From Candidatus Syntropharchaeum sp. (GTDB lineage Archaea; Halobacteriota; Syntropharchaeia; Alkanophagales; Methanospirareceae), in the NCBI GenBank assembly GCA_016782355.1, contig JADHYP010000008.1, positions 1 through 17,047 of the forward strand: a DNA stretch of 17,047 bases. The letters are read 5' to 3'. Under the pieces are notes generated by a model. That model saw nothing but the letters and a program-made list of their open reading frames with translations. It was not told the DNA's origin and ran no database searches. The position numbers and the translations under genes are program-made. Below are positions 7,942 to 13,835 of the stretch, one piece after another. Every line of letters starts with the position of its first letter. The first letter of the stretch is position 1.

Positions 7942-8330
7942 ACAGTTATGGGTATCCTCCATTACTGGCGAACTTTTCCAAAATTTATACGTTTACAAGC
8001 GCATCGGTAAAGAATAACGCTCCTACCCGTCAGGGAGTATATGAACTTCGTCTTAATGGCGATAGAATAGAATACCCCAAAGGTTGTTGTCAAACGTTCT
8101 ATATAGGAAGTGCGAAAAATCTAAGAAAGAGGTTGCTTGACCATCTAAGCCCGAACAGTAAGAATGACGGTATAAAGAGATTGGTAAAGGAAAAAAGATG
8201 TGTTTTTAGGTATATTCAAGTTTCCAAAGAATGGAGTAGAGAAGAGAGATTCCTTTATAACCTCTTTGTAACAACCTTTGGTGATTCTCCGGTATGCAAT
8301 CACGTTAGTCCAAAGGCGAACGAAGGATAA
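7920..8330 (+). CDS. Small GIY-YIG nuclease-domain protein
   Basis: A 136-residue protein that is essentially a single GIY-YIG domain: GVYELR at 39-44, FYIGSAKNLRKRLLDHL at 60-76 with the YIG motif and the family arginine, SREERFLYNLF with the catalytic-type glutamate at 108 or 109, and VCNH with N127. These match the order of active residues in UvrC and in GIY-YIG homing and restriction enzymes. No second domain for target recognition is present. The only good in-frame start is a TTG at 7920, inside the previous gene (22-base overlap); no later ATG or GTG precedes the domain, so coupling with the upstream gene is likely. Possible roles are repair, restriction or a mobile intron/defence function; the sequence does not decide. 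Confidence 0.78.
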   Translation: MSHSERVNSYGYPPLLANFSKIYTFTSASVKNNAPTRQGVYELRLNGDRIEYPKGCCQTFYIGSAKNLRKRLLDHLSPNSKNDGIKRLVKEKRCVFRYIQVSKEWSREERFLYNLFVTTFGDSPVCNHVSPKANEG

Positions 8331-8357
8331 ACATTTTATAACCACAAGCAAAACAAA

Positions 8358-9518
8358 CTATGGTCTGTTTAGCTCCACGCTCTTCAACTGCTCCTGCACC
8401 CTTCGCCTCGCCTCTTCCAGCGAAAACGAAAAATCTTTCACTATTTTTCCCTTGAGAATCATCGGCTTCAGCAACGACTCCATATCTTCTGGCGGTGCTT
8501 CTTTCGCCAACCTTATCTCGTCTTTTCCTTCTTCAATTACACCCTTCCGTCTATACACCTGTTTCTTCCCTCCTCGCTTACCTCGCTTTGCACAGGGTTC
8601 TCCTTCCTTTTCTATTATGTCCAGTGCGAAATCTATGCACCTGGCATTTGAAACGCTCGTCCCCACGCCAAACCCTGCTACGACGTCTTTCAGCTCTACC
8701 ACTTCCTCCTCGTCTATACCCCCGCTTACGAATATCCCTACGTTCTTATACCCTCTAATGTCAAGCTCCCACCTTACTTCCTCGATAATTCTTCTGAAGT
8801 CGCCCTTCCTCGACGTTGGCGTATCTAAACGAACGGCACGTAAAGATTCTCCAAGCGCCTCCGCAGCCATTATAGATTCCTTCTTCTCGTCATAATAAGT
8901 GTCGCACAAGCATATCCTCGGCACTTCCTTCGCAACCACTTCGTCAAACGCCTTCCACGCATCCTTCTGCTTATCCTCGCCAAAACAGATAATCAAAGAA
9001 TGAGGCATTGTCCCCGTTGCTTCTATCCCTATCCGTTCCGCACCTGCAACGCAGCTCACACCGTCCATTCCGCCAAGATATGCGCATCTTTCTATCATAG
9101 CCGCTAATGCCGGATGCTGCCTCCTCGTGCCGAAGGAAATGACGGGAACGTCGCCTGCAAAACGCTTTATCCTCGCCGCCTTCGTCGCTATCCCCGACTC
9201 ATGACAGAGTAACCCCAGTAAAGGCGTTTCATATCTCGCAAACTCCAGATAGCGACCTTCGATACGCAAAACGGGTTCATAAGGAAAAAAAATCGTGCCT
9301 TCCGGCATCGCATACACGTCCACGTCCTTCCCCGCCAACAGATGAGCCACTTCTTCCAGACCCGTCAGCACAGCCCATCCTCCACCTGTCGTAATAACCT
9401 CCGCCACCACCTCCGGGTTCACTCCTTTCCGCTTCAGCACTTCCTCTGCCCTGAGGAAGTATATATCAGTGGTTTTTCCTTCCAGAATCGCCTCATCAGA
9501 AACAACCGAGAATTTCAT
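8358..9518 (-). CDS. pncB: Nicotinate phosphoribosyltransferase
   Basis: A 386-residue NAPRTase-family enzyme of NAD salvage, joining nicotinate and PRPP to give nicotinate mononucleotide with ATP use (EC 6.3.4.21). Visible motifs are PEGTIFFPYEP at 72-82, FGTRRQHPA at 129-137, GIEATGTMPHSL at 164-175, RLDTPTSR at 230-237, VSGGIDE at 264-270 and GVGTSVSN at 284-291. The C-terminal part (KRGKRGGKKQVYRRKG) is very basic. The length is typical of the archaeal form. The ATG at 9518 opens directly into the family's N-terminus (DIYFLRAEEVLKR). It lies downstream of the HTH-ACT regulator gene on the same strand but is separated by 115 bases with a T-rich terminator-like tract, so it is probably its own unit. 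Confidence 0.93.
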   Translation of the reverse strand: MKFSVVSDEAILEGKTTDIYFLRAEEVLKRKGVNPEVVAEVITTGGGWAVLTGLEEVAHLLAGKDVDVYAMPEGTIFFPYEPVLRIEGRYLEFARYETPLLGLLCHESGIATKAARIKRFAGDVPVISFGTRRQHPALAAMIERCAYLGGMDGVSCVAGAERIGIEATGTMPHSLIICFGEDKQKDAWKAFDEVVAKEVPRICLCDTYYDEKKESIMAAEALGESLRAVRLDTPTSRKGDFRRIIEEVRWELDIRGYKNVGIFVSGGIDEEEVVELKDVVAGFGVGTSVSNARCIDFALDIIEKEGEPCAKRGKRGGKKQVYRRKGVIEEGKDEIRLAKEAPPEDMESLLKPMILKGKIVKDFSFSLEEARRRVQEQLKSVELNRP

Positions 9519-9599
9519 TTATTTCCGCTCTCCCTTTACTTTATTAAGGATATTTTTCTTTTCCGAAAACGCTTTTCTTTTCCTGCGAAGCTTTTTTGA

Positions 9600-9622
9600 T
9601 AAAACTTTTCTTAAAAGTTTTA
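9600..9622 (-). terminator. Inverted repeat with T tracts between the ACT regulator and NAPRTase genes
   Basis: TAAAACTTTT (9600-9609) and AAAAGTTTTA (9613-9622) form a perfect 10-base inverted repeat with a three-base spacer. On the minus strand it follows the ACT-gene stop, with TTTTCTTT and further T runs, as expected of an archaeal oligo-T terminator. It could equally be an AT-rich operator for the NAPRTase gene 80 bases on. Confidence 0.45.
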
Positions 9623-9633
9623 AAGAAAAGGGT

Positions 9634-10140
9634 TTATTGATGAATCTGCACGCCTTTTACACTCTTTATCCTCCCTATTTCCTCTATTAGCTCACCGGAT
9701 ATATTTTTATCGGCGATAATCGTGAGTTTCGGATCGTCCACTAAATACGGGTCATCACTAACCGCCTGTCGTATGCTAAATCCCCGCTTTGCCATCACCG
9801 TAGCAACTTCGCCAAGTATCCCCTTCTCCTTCGCATCCTTTGGATGTATTATAATTACACTGAGCCCCAACAAAGGTGCAACGTCAACGAGAAATGAAAT
9901 AGAACGAATGTTTTCAAATATTTCTTTCAACTCCGGCTCCTTCCGGATTCTTTTCACTGTCATATCAACTACACGCCGGTCCACGCCTATCTCGTTTGCT
10001 ATCTGCGTATGCGGTATCTCAATCCCGCCGGAGACTACTTTTCCTTCTGCACTCACTTGAAATCCTCTCTCCAACAGCAGTTCTATAACTTTCTTTTGCG
10101 ATGGAAACCCCTCAAACTTCTCCATTATCTCTTTCCACAT
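9634..10140 (-). CDS. HTH-ACT regulator of amino acid metabolism (COG2150 type)
   Basis: A 168-residue archaeal regulator. The N-terminal half is a predicted helix-turn-helix (PSQKKVIELLLERGF, then HTQIANEIGVDRRVVDMTVKRI at about 44-65). The C-terminal half is an ACT domain, which usually binds an amino acid (LLGLSVIIIHP, then KGILGEVATVMAKRGFSIRQA and KLTIIADKNISGEL). This architecture is that of the predicted amino acid metabolism regulators found widely in methanogens. Its ligand and targets cannot be read from the sequence. The start at 10140 gives the family's usual N-terminus. The neighbours (NAD salvage, membrane protein) do not suggest a target. Confidence 0.88.
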   Translation of the reverse strand: MWKEIMEKFEGFPSQKKVIELLLERGFQVSAEGKVVSGGIEIPHTQIANEIGVDRRVVDMTVKRIRKEPELKEIFENIRSISFLVDVAPLLGLSVIIIHPKDAKEKGILGEVATVMAKRGFSIRQAVSDDPYLVDDPKLTIIADKNISGELIEEIGRIKSVKGVQIHQ

Positions 10141-10182
10141 CGCTCTATTATTGGTGTTTGCTTAACCACTTTTGAAGATACA

Positions 10183-10233
10183 AGAAGTCAGAGAACAGAA
10201 ATTACTTAGATTTCAAAAAATTCTCTGATTTCT
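10183..10233. repeat. Imperfect 13-base inverted repeat with nested hairpin
   Basis: AGAAGTCAGAGAA (10183-10195) pairs with TTCTCTGATTTCT (10221-10233) except for one G/T position. Within the 25-base loop GAAAT (10198-10202) and ATTTC (10210-10214) can pair as well. It lies just after the stop of the membrane/coiled-coil gene and about 40 bases before the ACT regulator start, so it could be a terminator, an operator of the regulator, or a small repeat element. Confidence 0.5.
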
Positions 10234-10237
10234 GGTC

Positions 10238-10549
10238 TTACCGGTATCCCCTCTTTAATATATCCCCTCTTATTTCATCTAATCTCCTCGTTGCCGTATC
10301 CACTTTCTCACGCACTTCCTCTTCCACCGATTGCATACTCACCCTTAAAGACCGCTCCTTCTCTTTTATCTCCTCTTCTATTCGCCGTAACCGCTCATCC
10401 ACGCTCAAAAACAAAAGAGTTAACATTCCAACCACCATCACGGTTGACGCTACGATCACCGGGTCCTCATACTTGTCCCACAATCTATATGCAATCACAA
10501 AGGCGAAGAAGACCATCACAACCGAAAATATTATGTTTCTTGCTTCCAT
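10238..10549 (-). CDS. Membrane-anchored coiled-coil protein, function unknown
   Basis: A 103-residue protein with two hydrophobic spans (about residues 5-20 and 30-49) and a strongly charged C-terminal half (VDERLRRIEEEIKEKERSL and onward) that should form a helix or coiled coil facing the cytoplasm. No enzymatic motif is seen. The ATG at 10549 is preceded by AGGAGAGGTG with suitable spacing, which supports the start. It is divergent from mobA. Similar small proteins occur in methanogen genomes as far as I recall, but I cannot name the family. Confidence 0.65.
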   Translation of the reverse strand: MEARNIIFSVVMVFFAFVIAYRLWDKYEDPVIVASTVMVVGMLTLLFLSVDERLRRIEEEIKEKERSLRVSMQSVEEEVREKVDTATRRLDEIRGDILKRGYR

Positions 10550-10612
10550 ATCTCAACACCTCTCCTAATTTTATTTTCCTCCTCCTTATTTTTGTCTTGA
10601 ATTCATACCCCT

Positions 10613-10636
10613 ATAAATATAAATATAAATATAAAT
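10613..10636. repeat. Four perfect ATAAAT tandem copies
   Basis: The hexamer ATAAAT is repeated four times without change in the gap between the divergent membrane-protein gene and mobA. It is very easily melted DNA with many TATA-like registers on both strands. It may simply be AT-rich promoter DNA. Confidence 0.7.
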
Positions 10637-10648
10637 TTAACCCTTTCT

Positions 10649-10660
10649 CTATTTAAATAG
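10649..10660 (+). promoter_or_regulatory. Palindromic TATA-like element before mobA
   Basis: CTATTTAAATAG is a perfect 12-base palindrome. Its centre lies about 33 bases before the ATG at 10688, so it can serve as the TATA box and could also be bound by a dimeric regulator. Confidence 0.4.
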
Positions 10661-10687
10661 GATGCCCCTGTTTTTGTGTCTGAAGTA

Positions 10688-11305
10688 ATGGAAATGCAAA
10701 AGACCGTGGTCATCCTGGCAGGAGGAAAAAGTCAAAGATTCCAATCTTTCGATAAATGCTTCGTCACCTTAAACAATAAGCCGCTCATACAGCATGCCAT
10801 TGGTAAAATGACGACCGTGGCTGATGAAATATTAGTGGCGGCACGAGACGAGAAGCAGGGAGAACAAATCAGGAATAAAATAAAACTACCCAATAAAGTC
10901 GTTTTAGTTTTTGACTCCCGGAAGGGCTTTGGTCCACTTGCAGGCTTCCTATCGGGTTTAGAAAGGGCTTCTTTTCACTATTCTCTCGTCATCGGCTGTG
11001 ACATGCCTTATATAAACGAAAGGGTAGTGGATTTTCTATTTGAGATAGCCGCTATGGGATACGATGCCGTAGTGCCGAGATGGGAAAATGGAATGGTAGA
11101 GCCTTTGCATGCGGTCTATCGAAGAGAGCCGATGCTGGCTGCGATAAAGGATGCGATGCGAGAAGGCGATGCGAAAGTCTTAACTCTTTTATCTCGACTT
11201 GAAAAGGTTAATTTCCTCCCCATGAACGAAATAAGGGAAATAGACCCCGGCTTAGAGACGTTTACGAACATAAATACGGCTGAGGAGCTGAAAGGTATGA
11301 AATAA
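10688..11305 (+). CDS. mobA: MobA-like molybdenum cofactor guanylyltransferase
   Basis: A roughly 205-residue nucleotidyltransferase of the MobA family, which attaches GMP to molybdopterin to form the guanine dinucleotide cofactor used by tungsten/molybdenum enzymes such as formylmethanofuran and formate dehydrogenases. Motifs: VVILAGGKSQRFQSFDKCF, the nucleotide-binding loop with its lysine, slightly unlike the usual GGxSxRMGxDK; GFGPLAGFLSGL; and VIGCDMPYIN with the metal-binding aspartate. The start is uncertain. An in-frame GTG at 10676 lies near the expected transcript start, while ATGs at 10688 and 10694 fit better with the TATA element at 10649-10660. No ribosome binding site is present. 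Other sugar or cobinamide nucleotidyltransferases share this fold, so the exact substrate is inferred. Confidence 0.82.
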   Translation: MEMQKTVVILAGGKSQRFQSFDKCFVTLNNKPLIQHAIGKMTTVADEILVAARDEKQGEQIRNKIKLPNKVVLVFDSRKGFGPLAGFLSGLERASFHYSLVIGCDMPYINERVVDFLFEIAAMGYDAVVPRWENGMVEPLHAVYRREPMLAAIKDAMREGDAKVLTLLSRLEKVNFLPMNEIREIDPGLETFTNINTAEELKGMK

Positions 11306-11336
11306 TAGTTTCTTTGAGCCCTACATAAAGAAAGGT

Positions 11337-11639
11337 TTATTTCCGTGCTTTCTTCAGGATTTGGTCCATTCTATTCTTACGCCACTCTTCTAGACCAGAT
11401 ATCCATTCCTCATGCTTTTTGTAGATGTAATCTCTCGCAACCAACAATTCTTCTTCTGAATCCCCCCGTAACACTATTGACGGCACATAATCCTTCGTTG
11501 GTAAGTCAGTCCTCGGATCAAATGCATCTTCCGGCGGCTTCTCTTGATCCACTTCCAACCCGAACTTCTCCGCTGCTTCAAATATTATACCGGTAGTTAT
11601 AGCCCGGGGAATGCGCAACTCGTATTTCCTCTCTTCCAT
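11337..11639 (-). CDS. Unknown 100-residue protein, third in the EncFtn-like cluster
   Basis: A 100-residue soluble protein I do not recognise. It begins with a strand-like segment (KYELRIPRAITTGIIFEAAEKFGLEV), has an acidic linker (EKPPEDAFDPRTD), a second hydrophobic strand (YVPSIVLRGDSEEELLVARDYI), and ends in a basic helix (KNRMDQILKKARK). This could be a small alpha/beta fold. The ATG at 11639 follows GAGGAG at a usable distance, and it begins 18 bases after the stop of the zinc-ribbon gene, so the two are likely co-transcribed. It is convergent with mobA. Confidence 0.65.
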   Translation of the reverse strand: MEERKYELRIPRAITTGIIFEAAEKFGLEVDQEKPPEDAFDPRTDLPTKDYVPSIVLRGDSEEELLVARDYIYKKHEEWISGLEEWRKNRMDQILKKARK

Positions 11640-11657
11640 TTTATTTTCTCCTCGTCC

Positions 11658-11894
11658 TTATCCTCCACCACCGCCTTCTCCAGGCATGGACATTACGCCC
11701 GTTTCATCCGCTTCTTCCGCGGCATAACAATCTATGCACAGGGCTCTCCCTGCAATCTCCATAAACTCTTCCACTTCTCTCCCACACTTTGAACACCTTA
11801 CTTTCTTTGGTTTCCTTCCTCCTTCTTCTGCTTTTGCTGCCTCTCTTGTCATCCACCTTTCATGCCTTTCCTCTGCTGTTTCTTCTTCCGCCAT
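11658..11894 (-). CDS. Small zinc-ribbon protein with glycine tail
   Basis: A 78-residue protein with an acidic/basic helical N-terminus (EEETAEERHERWMTREAAKAEE), a central four-cysteine zinc ribbon (VRCSKCGREVEEF, then ALCIDCYAAEE; two CxxC knuckles about 17 residues apart) and a glycine-rich tail ending GEGGGGG. The ribbon should bind one zinc or iron. No enzymatic function is visible. It sits 41 bases after the EncFtn-like gene; an AT-rich CATTATAAATAATCG element about 20 bases before its ATG could give it its own promoter. Partnership with the ferritin-like protein is inferred only from position. Confidence 0.7.
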   Translation of the reverse strand: MAEEETAEERHERWMTREAAKAEEGGRKPKKVRCSKCGREVEEFMEIAGRALCIDCYAAEEADETGVMSMPGEGGGGG

Positions 11895-11935
11895 TTTGTT
11901 ATCGATTATTTATAATGTTTATCTTTCATTCTATT

Positions 11936-12223
11936 TTATATTTTTTCCAGCATCTCTTCCACTTCTCGTTTACCATGCTCCAGTTCCTCGACCTGCTCTT
12001 TGTCTTCTTTTAAAAGCAGTGTCTGAAATTCGCCCACGTGTGTTTTCTCTTCTTTTGCTATATCCAGAAGAACCTTTTTGACCTCTTCTCGCTCCGCCAT
12101 CGCCGCGAGTTGTTCATACAAATTCACTGCATCCAGTTCCGCTATTATCCCCACACGCAATATCTCCTTATCCCTATCTTCCTTTCTCACCTTTTCCAAA
12201 TCTATCGGTATTTCGGATAACAT
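11936..12223 (-). CDS. Encapsulated-ferritin-like half-ferritin (stand-alone)
   Basis: A 95-residue two-helix protein of the EncFtn type. Helix 1 holds ELDAVNLYEQ with E29, helix 2 holds AKEEKTHVGEF with E59 and H62. The E-x30-E-x2-H spacing is that of the EncFtn ferroxidase site (E32, E62, H65 in Rhodospirillum EncFtn). The remembered N-terminal ferritin domain of the Pyrococcus furiosus encapsulin is strikingly similar (IIAELDAINLYEQ, REEKAHVGEF), but here no shell domain follows. Such proteins dimerise to form a di-iron site that oxidises Fe(II), mostly as cargo in an encapsulin shell. GAGGAGGAG lies about five bases before the ATG. No shell gene is seen in this window. Confidence 0.85.
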   Translation of the reverse strand: MLSEIPIDLEKVRKEDRDKEILRVGIIAELDAVNLYEQLAAMAEREEVKKVLLDIAKEEKTHVGEFQTLLLKEDKEQVEELEHGKREVEEMLEKI

Positions 12224-12228
12224 GTTTA

Positions 12229-12282
12229 CTCCTCCTCAGGTGCTGCCTGTCTATAACTATCAGTTCGTCCCTTATAAATTTT
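12229..12282 (-). promoter_or_regulatory. Promoter and strong ribosome binding site of the EncFtn-like gene
   Basis: AATTTATAAG (12280-12271, minus strand) is a TATA-like box. GAGGAGGAG (12237-12229) lies about five bases before the ATG at 12223. Together they support a leadered transcript that reads through the three-gene cluster. Confidence 0.5.
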
Positions 12283-12313
12283 TCTATTTTACTTCTTGTG
12301 AAAGCAAGTGGTA

Positions 12314-12387
12314 TGGGGCTGCGGAGATTTGAACTCCGGTTACCAGCTCCCCGAGCTGGGAGGATAACCTGGCTACCTTACAGCCCC
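12314..12387 (-). tRNA. tRNA-Pro(GGG)
   Basis: A 74-base cloverleaf on the minus strand: acceptor GGGGCTG with CAGCCCC, D-arm 10-13 AGGT with TCCT (three pairs), anticodon stem CCAGC with GCTGG, loop TCGGGGA giving anticodon GGG with G37, variable TAAC, T stem CGGAG with CTCCG, T loop TTCAAAT, discriminator A73. Position 33 is C where T is nearly universal. The 3' CCA is not encoded. No intron is seen. It lies between the EncFtn-like gene and tauE. Confidence 0.93.
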
Positions 12388-12412
12388 CGGTGAATTTTTA
12401 TTAATACCCTTT

Positions 12413-12426
12413 GTGTCACATGACAC
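12413..12426. promoter_or_regulatory. GTGTCA/TGACAC inverted repeat, possible operator
   Basis: GTGTCA (12413-12418) and TGACAC (12421-12426) are perfect six-base arms with a CA spacer. The site lies about 26 bases before tRNA-Pro on one side and about 25 bases before the tauE TATA box on the other, where a dimeric regulator could act on either. No regulator gene is adjacent. Confidence 0.4.
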
Positions 12427-12450
12427 CTGATTCATGATAGCATCTATGTC

Positions 12451-12458
12451 TATAAATA
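12451..12458 (+). promoter_or_regulatory. TATA box of the TauE/SafE gene
   Basis: TATAAATA is a near-consensus archaeal TATA box. It predicts a transcript start near 12480 and a leader of about 40 bases before the ATG at 12523. Confidence 0.5.
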
Positions 12459-12522
12459 GGTGATGAAATGAATTTTGTCATTCATGGTTTTTGTAGGGTG
12501 GAAACAATTGACGTAATAAATC

Positions 12523-13353
12523 ATGGAACTTATAACTGTAATATTCATTTTAGCACTGGCGGGAATCGGAGTTGGATTTGCCGAGGGACTTCTCGGTGTT
12601 GGCGGATGCTTTATCATGGTTCCCGTAACTTTCTTTGTATTCTCTACAATGGGTTTTTCACCGGATATAGCAATAAAACTCGCATTTGGCTCTAACCTTC
12701 TTGTCGTGTTTCCAACCGCAATCAGTGGGGCATTGGCGCATACGAAAAAAGAAGCGGTATGGTGGAAAGCAGGAATGGTTTTGGGTATTTGCGGAGCGAT
12801 TGGAGCACTTATAGGCGCTACAATTACTTCACGGTTTCTCAGCGAAGGAATATTAAAGCTTGCATTTGGACTCGTAATCGGTCTTGGCGCGATAAGGATG
12901 CTGGCATGGAAGCCGCCAAAGGATGAGGAAGACCCGAAAGATAATCCTTTGACCTGGGCTTGCTTGGGTTTTCCTATTGGCATTATAAGCGGGATGATTG
13001 GCATTGGTGGTGGAATCATCGCGGTTCCCGTGCTTGCAATGGCTTTAAAATTCGAGATGCGTCGTGCAATTGGGACTTCGCTGGTAATGATGGCTTTCAC
13101 GAGCATTGCAGGTTCTATGGGCTATTTAACAAATGGGCTTTCTGTTCCAAATCTACCACCTTTTTCCATTGGATACGTCAATCTGCTTGTATGGGCTTGT
13201 CTGGCAATGACAAGCATTCCGGTAGCACTGATAGGTGCGAGAACTGCTCACAAGCTACCTGTAACGCAGCTAAGATACATCTTTATCGCCGTGATGTTTT
13301 ATGTAACATTAAAGATGATGGGCGTGTTTGAATGGCTGGGATTGCCAATATAA
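12523..13353 (+). CDS. TauE/SafE family membrane exporter
   Basis: A 276-residue integral membrane protein of the COG0730 (TauE/SafE) family, which moves small anions such as sulfite, sulfonates or organosulfur compounds across the cytoplasmic membrane. The internal duplication is clear: EGLLGVGGCFIMVPV at 21-35 and SGMIGIGGGIIAVPV at 156-170, each opening a half of about four hydrophobic spans, with a charged linker (KPPKDEEDPKDNP) at 130-142. Length and order are typical. The ATG at 12523 starts directly in the first span; no strong ribosome binding site precedes it. Substrate cannot be decided from sequence. Sulfite removal would suit an organism with siroheme enzymes sensitive to it, but that is only an idea. 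Confidence 0.9.
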   Translation: MELITVIFILALAGIGVGFAEGLLGVGGCFIMVPVTFFVFSTMGFSPDIAIKLAFGSNLLVVFPTAISGALAHTKKEAVWWKAGMVLGICGAIGALIGATITSRFLSEGILKLAFGLVIGLGAIRMLAWKPPKDEEDPKDNPLTWACLGFPIGIISGMIGIGGGIIAVPVLAMALKFEMRRAIGTSLVMMAFTSIAGSMGYLTNGLSVPNLPPFSIGYVNLLVWACLAMTSIPVALIGARTAHKLPVTQLRYIFIAVMFYVTLKMMGVFEWLGLPI

Positions 13354-13391
13354 ACTTTATTAACTTTTGTAACTTTCTATTTAAAATTAAA

Positions 13392-13835
13392 ATGGAACTG
13401 AAGCAAATTGGCGTTATCCACACTCCGTATAAAACACCGGAAGAGTGCCCGTGTCAAGCGTGCAAATCGGAATTGATTGCTGAAATAGAGGTATTCAAGG
13501 AATATGAAGGTGGCTTAAAAGATATAGAAGGGTTTTCTCATCTTATCGTCCTGTATTGGCTGCATAAATCGAAGGGTTATTCTTCTCTCGTAAGGACGCC
13601 CTGGGATACTGAACTACATGGTTTATTCACCACGAGGTCGCCACACAGACCGAACCCAATTGGAATTTCTATTGTGAGGTTAATTGAAAGAAAGGGGAAC
13701 ATTCTGGGGGTTAAAGGTGTAGATGCAATTGATGGCACGCCTTTGATAGACATAAAACCGTATGTGCCGGAATTTGATGAAAAGGAGAGGAGAGACGTGA
13801 AGATTGGGTGGCTTGAGGGGAAGCTAAAGAGATGA
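13392..13835 (+). CDS. trmO: TrmO-like tRNA N6-methyltransferase (UPF0066/TsaA)
   Basis: A 147-residue protein of the UPF0066/TsaA/YaeB family, whose E. coli member TrmO methylates N6 of the threonylcarbamoyl-adenosine at tRNA position 37 using SAM. Family marks are the N-terminal strand LKQIGVIHTPYKTPEECP, DIEGFSHLIVLYWLHKS, the signature LFTTRSPHRPNPIGISIVRL and GVDAIDGTPLIDIKPYVPEFD. Archaeal members are short and end here, lacking the C-terminal domain of the E. coli protein. The ATG at 13392 is chosen over an in-frame 13332, since the earlier one adds 20 poorly conserved residues and lies within the tail of tauE. Its stop overlaps the next start (ATGA), so the pair is translationally coupled. 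Confidence 0.9.
   Translation: MELKQIGVIHTPYKTPEECPCQACKSELIAEIEVFKEYEGGLKDIEGFSHLIVLYWLHKSKGYSSLVRTPWDTELHGLFTTRSPHRPNPIGISIVRLIERKGNILGVKGVDAIDGTPLIDIKPYVPEFDEKERRDVKIGWLEGKLKR

Noticed and set aside
10613..10636. Tandem hexamers considered as CRISPR-like repeats
   Set aside because: No spacers, units far too short; simple AT-rich repeat. No CRISPR array or cas gene is in the window.
11398..11403. GATATC site considered as evidence on site avoidance
   Set aside because: At least one GATATC exists here, so there is no complete avoidance; a count across the genome would be needed to say anything about the decayed EcoRV-like system.
11337..12223. Encapsulin shell gene expected next to the EncFtn-like gene
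   Set aside because: Neither the 78- nor the 100-residue neighbour shows the shell fold length or motifs; no shell is encoded in the window.
12468..12695. Plus-strand frame with GGTGAT just before its ATG
   Set aside because: The GGTGAT is only three bases from the ATG, too close to act as a ribosome binding site, and the frame runs out of phase through the tauE gene; the protein has no family features.
12450..13106. Long open frame antisense to the TauE/SafE gene (218 codons, minus strand)
   Set aside because: It mirrors a clear membrane transporter gene; its composition (proline- and serine-rich, no motif) is that of a shadow frame.
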